Shown here in pieces: positions 61,445-64,000 of a DNA stretch of 64,000 nucleotides (its first letter is position 1; each line of letters begins with the position of its first letter). Location: contig CAYGTI010000017.1 of assembly GCA_964352785.1 (NCBI GenBank), forward strand, positions 7,267 through 71,266, read 5' to 3'. The notes below the pieces were generated by a model. The model saw nothing but the letters and a program-made list of their open reading frames with translations, did no database searches and was not told the origin of the DNA. This DNA comes from JACOMS01 sp964352785 (GTDB lineage: Bacteria > Pseudomonadota > Alphaproteobacteria > Caulobacterales > Maricaulaceae). The position numbers and the translations under genes are program-made.

Positions 61445-61757
61445 ATATTTCTTTATCACCCAAATCCCGCTTTACCTCTGGTCTTGCTAAAAGCTCTTGC
61501 ATGTCTTTGGCGGTATCGAAGGTTGTGTCGGAGACAAATCTCAATGCAGGTGTCGATTTCATTTCCATTTCTTTGCCGAGCCGGCCGCGCAGGAAGCTTT
61601 TTGCGCGGTTCAGCGCGGCAATGACTTTATCAGCGTCTCCGCCGCCAAGGGGCGCGGCGAAAACAATCGCGTGTTTTAAATCAGGCGAAGCGCGGACCTC
61701 TGAAATCGTGACAGAAATGCCAGTCAGATCAGGATCGCGTAAATGCTCACGAGCTAT
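61443..61757 (-). pseudogene. rbfA: 5'-truncated ribosome-binding factor RbfA
   Basis: Translated on the minus strand from 61757, the frame reads IAREHLRDPDLTGISVTISE, then VRASPDLKHAIVFAAPLGG, LNRAKSFLRGRLGKEMEMK and TPALRFVSDTTFDTA, with a stop at 61443-61445. This is the KH-fold RbfA protein from about residue 25 onward; the first about 25 residues and any start codon are missing. A TAG (61760-61758) directly precedes the matching part, and no ATG follows until residue about 60. RbfA matures the 16S rRNA 5' end and is normally encoded before truB. The loss coincides with the AT-rich peptidase segment on the right. Confidence 0.82.
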
Positions 61758-61781
61758 CTATGACCTTTATTAAATCTTTTG

Positions 61782-63773
61782 TTATTTCAAATATTTTGAA
61801 AACAATTCGTCACTAGCCTCAAGAAGCTTCTTCCGAGATATTGGGAGTGACAAGTTATGATCATCATTCGGCAATAATAAAATATCATCGGACTGCCCAG
61901 CTTTTTTCAAGGCTTTTGCCATTACTTCAGACTGCTGAACGGGCACTGTCATATCATCAGTACCATGAACAAGAATTATTTCTGCTTTAATTTTGTCAAC
62001 ATTTTCAGCGGGTGACTGCTCTAATAAACGATCTTTGTCATCATAGCGATCCCCGATGATCTTACGCCAAAACTTTATAACTCCGCTATCCGGCCCTGTG
62101 CGAGCTTCTTCAAACTTTAAAATGTCACGAAGATGAGAAACACCGTTAACCGATAATGCACATTTGAACATATCAGGCTCTAACACCGGTAGGGCCAATG
62201 ACTGATATCCGCCATAACTCGCCCCCGTCACACAAATTCTAACGGGGTCCGCAACTTTTGTCTCTATGAGGTACTTGACCCCATCAATCGTATCAGTAAG
62301 CATTCCTGCGCCAAATTCGCCATTACCTTTTTCTGTAAAATCAAACCCAAATCCAGTTGAACCTCGAAACTGCGGTTTAAATACGATATACCCCTTTGCC
62401 GCTAAATATTGCGCCCAAAAATCAAAGCTAGCAGTATCGCGCGCTGTCGGCCCCCCATGAGGCATGACGATCATCGGCATAGGCCCGCTGGTCAATGTTT
62501 TACCCGGCGGTAATGTTAAGTATGCAGGGATTTCCAGACCATCCCGCGCTGTAAAATCACTGCGAATAGTTTTTGCTACCTGTGTGGACTCAAGTTCAGG
62601 ATACGTGCCTCCGATAGGTGAAATAGTACCTTCCTTAGGTTCAAACAAATAAAACTCGCCCGGATTTGATGGACTTTCTGCATAAAGCGTGACCATTGAA
62701 TTGTCTTTGGTACGCGACAAAATTCTAACATTGTTTCCGCTCAAGGCTCTTTTTGCGTTCTCGTGCCAAGTTTTGTAAGGCTCAGCGCTGTAGACTTGCT
62801 TTGCAGTATCGTCTGTGTAGCTAATACCGACCAACTCTTCTGTGATAGGGTCAAAAATTGGCCCATATTCATAGGCATCAGGGACGTCAGCATCTAGTTT
62901 GAATGGGCTTTGTGCTTTAGTTGCGGGGTCAATCATGAACAAAGTAAGTTCACTTTGCTCTGTTTCCTGCATCAGGACTTGGCCGTTAAAAACTGTTGAA
63001 AAATATGTTGTGCGATTGAAGGACGTATCAAAATTCTTCTCGAAGATGAGTTCTTCGTCCTGCCCGTTACCATAAAAAACGCGATAATTCCCATTTCTAT
63101 CGTCGTACTCTTCTCTAGCCAAGAAGTCTTCACCATCAGGTGACAGAGCGAAATTTCCCGTGCGGATTGGAAGAAGGCGCTTTAAGCGTTCATTGCCCGT
63201 ATCTAAATTAACGCGGTAATGTCTTTGTTCGGGCTTGAGGCCGTATTCGGCGAGGTTCATTAAGACGTAGTCAGGGTCATTCGGCAGTGTGTGAATAAGT
63301 CCGCCCCCTGTTGTCATAGGGTAAGATTTACTTTTTATTTTATCGTCAAGTAAAATAACCGATTTTTGTGTTTCGACATTTGTTGAGACCCAGCGACTGT
63401 AAAGCGTACTGAAGCGTTTCATTTTTCCAACGCCTTTGCCTCTAATACGAGCCAACATTACGACATGTTTGTTACTTGCCCAACTTATTGCCTTCACAAT
63501 AGAATTTTCAGGCGGCGTTACAATAACAATGTTCGCATCAGGTTTGTTCAAATTGTAAACAAATATAGCTTTATCACCTCTGTAAGGTGCCAGCATAGCG
63601 ATGTACTTGCCATCGGGAGACACACGAACAGAAGCTGTTCTCGGTAGTTGAGCATAAATATCGATATTAGGCTCTGTTGCAGATGCTATTTGAACTGTCG
63701 TTATGGAAGTTATCATCATTGCAAACGTAACAATCAACAACATATAAAGTCGCAAGGTATTAAAAACTGACAA
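61782..63773 (-). CDS. S9 family serine peptidase (prolyl oligopeptidase-like), secreted
   Basis: 663 residues: signal peptide (about 1-31, cut near ASA/T), a beta-propeller domain (about 40-390, with RVSPDGKYIAML and FALSPDGEDFL) and an alpha/beta-hydrolase domain (about 400-663). The catalytic triad is Ser in VTGASYGGYQSLA, Asp in HGTDDMTVPVQQSE and His in LPNDDHNLSLP. MVMPHGGPTARD is the oxyanion region. It would cut small peptides in the periplasm. The gene is richer in A and T than truB-pnp to its left and ends 24 bases from the rbfA remnant, which suggests a transferred or relocated segment. Confidence 0.93.
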   Translation of the reverse strand: MSVFNTLRLYMLLIVTFAMMITSITTVQIASATEPNIDIYAQLPRTASVRVSPDGKYIAMLAPYRGDKAIFVYNLNKPDANIVIVTPPENSIVKAISWASNKHVVMLARIRGKGVGKMKRFSTLYSRWVSTNVETQKSVILLDDKIKSKSYPMTTGGGLIHTLPNDPDYVLMNLAEYGLKPEQRHYRVNLDTGNERLKRLLPIRTGNFALSPDGEDFLAREEYDDRNGNYRVFYGNGQDEELIFEKNFDTSFNRTTYFSTVFNGQVLMQETEQSELTLFMIDPATKAQSPFKLDADVPDAYEYGPIFDPITEELVGISYTDDTAKQVYSAEPYKTWHENAKRALSGNNVRILSRTKDNSMVTLYAESPSNPGEFYLFEPKEGTISPIGGTYPELESTQVAKTIRSDFTARDGLEIPAYLTLPPGKTLTSGPMPMIVMPHGGPTARDTASFDFWAQYLAAKGYIVFKPQFRGSTGFGFDFTEKGNGEFGAGMLTDTIDGVKYLIETKVADPVRICVTGASYGGYQSLALPVLEPDMFKCALSVNGVSHLRDILKFEEARTGPDSGVIKFWRKIIGDRYDDKDRLLEQSPAENVDKIKAEIILVHGTDDMTVPVQQSEVMAKALKKAGQSDDILLLPNDDHNLSLPISRKKLLEASDELFSKYLK

Positions 63774-64000
63774 TTTTGCCTCCTATTTTCATATGAATAT
63801 ATTGCCAATAAAGTTTATTTTTTCAAGGTGAAACTACAATTCAAATTTTCAATATGTTGAACATATCAATAACTCTAAGCTGCAGATGCATGATTTTTAA
63901 CCAAAAGTTTGAAAATTAATTATAATATCTGACGAATACTTATAGTGATGTGCCCCTAGCTTTATAGACACCTTGTTACTTCATTTTGTTGCCATCTCAA
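63774..64000. other. AT-rich non-coding end of window
   Basis: No gene is seen in these 227 bases. They are very rich in A and T and must contain the promoter of the S9 peptidase gene, which reads leftwards. The other boundary of the segment that interrupts rbfA is not in view. Confidence 0.5.

Noticed and set aside
61497..61773. Two plus-strand frames opposite the rbfA remnant
   Set aside because: The minus-strand translation matches RbfA clearly; the plus frames have no family match.
1..64000. CRISPR arrays, tRNA and rRNA genes, transposases, phage genes
   Set aside because: I read through the window for direct repeats at regular spacing, cloverleaf patterns and transposase or integrase motifs and found none that I can support.

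Overview
The window looks like a chromosome segment of a Caulobacter-related alphaproteobacterium (Hyphomonadaceae / Robiginitomaculum-type), with roughly balanced base composition. The evidence is the gene content: a ChvI/ChvG two-component pair followed by an EIIA-Man/HPr phosphotransfer pair, a DivL-type pseudokinase with Tyr in place of the H-box His, the order divL-tsaE-amgK/murU-addB-addA-trxA, alphaproteobacterial AddAB, and ccoNOQP-ccoGHIS. The lineage is inferred from gene content, not from a marker tree.

Layout. 1-2328: end of recR, a small membrane protein, a small conserved protein and rmuC. 2527-6103: ChvI/ChvG envelope-stress signalling, then a structured intergenic segment, EIIA, HPr and a TonB-box-type lipoprotein. 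6191-18071: divL and a core DNA-repair/wall-recycling run (tsaE, a fused amgK-murU, addB, addA, trxA) with a ferredoxin gene on the opposite strand. 18154-22565: two small membrane proteins, an ECF42-type sigma factor with its DGPF partner, and mnmC. 22677-34268: a complete type II secretion locus gspCDEFGHIJKLMN, mostly with ATGA-type overlaps, closed by a lipoprotein and a convergent prepilin peptidase. 34217-40578: an accessory-looking stretch with a TRIC-type channel, a four-TM protein, a secreted trypsin whose two halves are separated by a ten-repeat WD40 propeller, a small lipoprotein and a TIR-TM-TolB-like-TPR protein. 40654-42647: dmpG/dmpF aldolase-dehydrogenase pair without other meta-cleavage genes. 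42971-50860: the cbb3 oxidase and its assembly genes. 50868-57073: acnA plus several secreted or lipoprotein genes, including a subclass B3 metallo-beta-lactamase. 57171-60814: truB-rpsO-pnp on the minus strand. 60996-64000: a lipoprotein, a 5'-truncated rbfA and an AT-rich S9 peptidase gene that appears to have landed where the 5' end of rbfA should be.

How the genes work together. ChvG senses the envelope and phosphorylates ChvI, and the HPr/EIIA pair is the usual metabolic companion of that system, but the HPr kinase gene usually found between them is absent here. The gsp operon encodes an outer-membrane secretin, ATPase, inner-membrane platform and five pseudopilins; the nearby peptidase would process those pseudopilins. 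The cco genes give a micro-oxic terminal oxidase with its copper-loading pump. truB-rpsO-pnp is a translation/RNA-decay operon with a repeat-rich leader before pnp.

Most notable: the trypsin-WD40 insertion protein; the truncated rbfA; the AmgK-MurU fusion; an inverted repeat that would bury the ribosome binding site of EIIA; and two genes (chvG, gspH) with no ATG/GTG/TTG start in a usable position. I saw no tRNA or rRNA gene, CRISPR array or insertion-sequence transposase.
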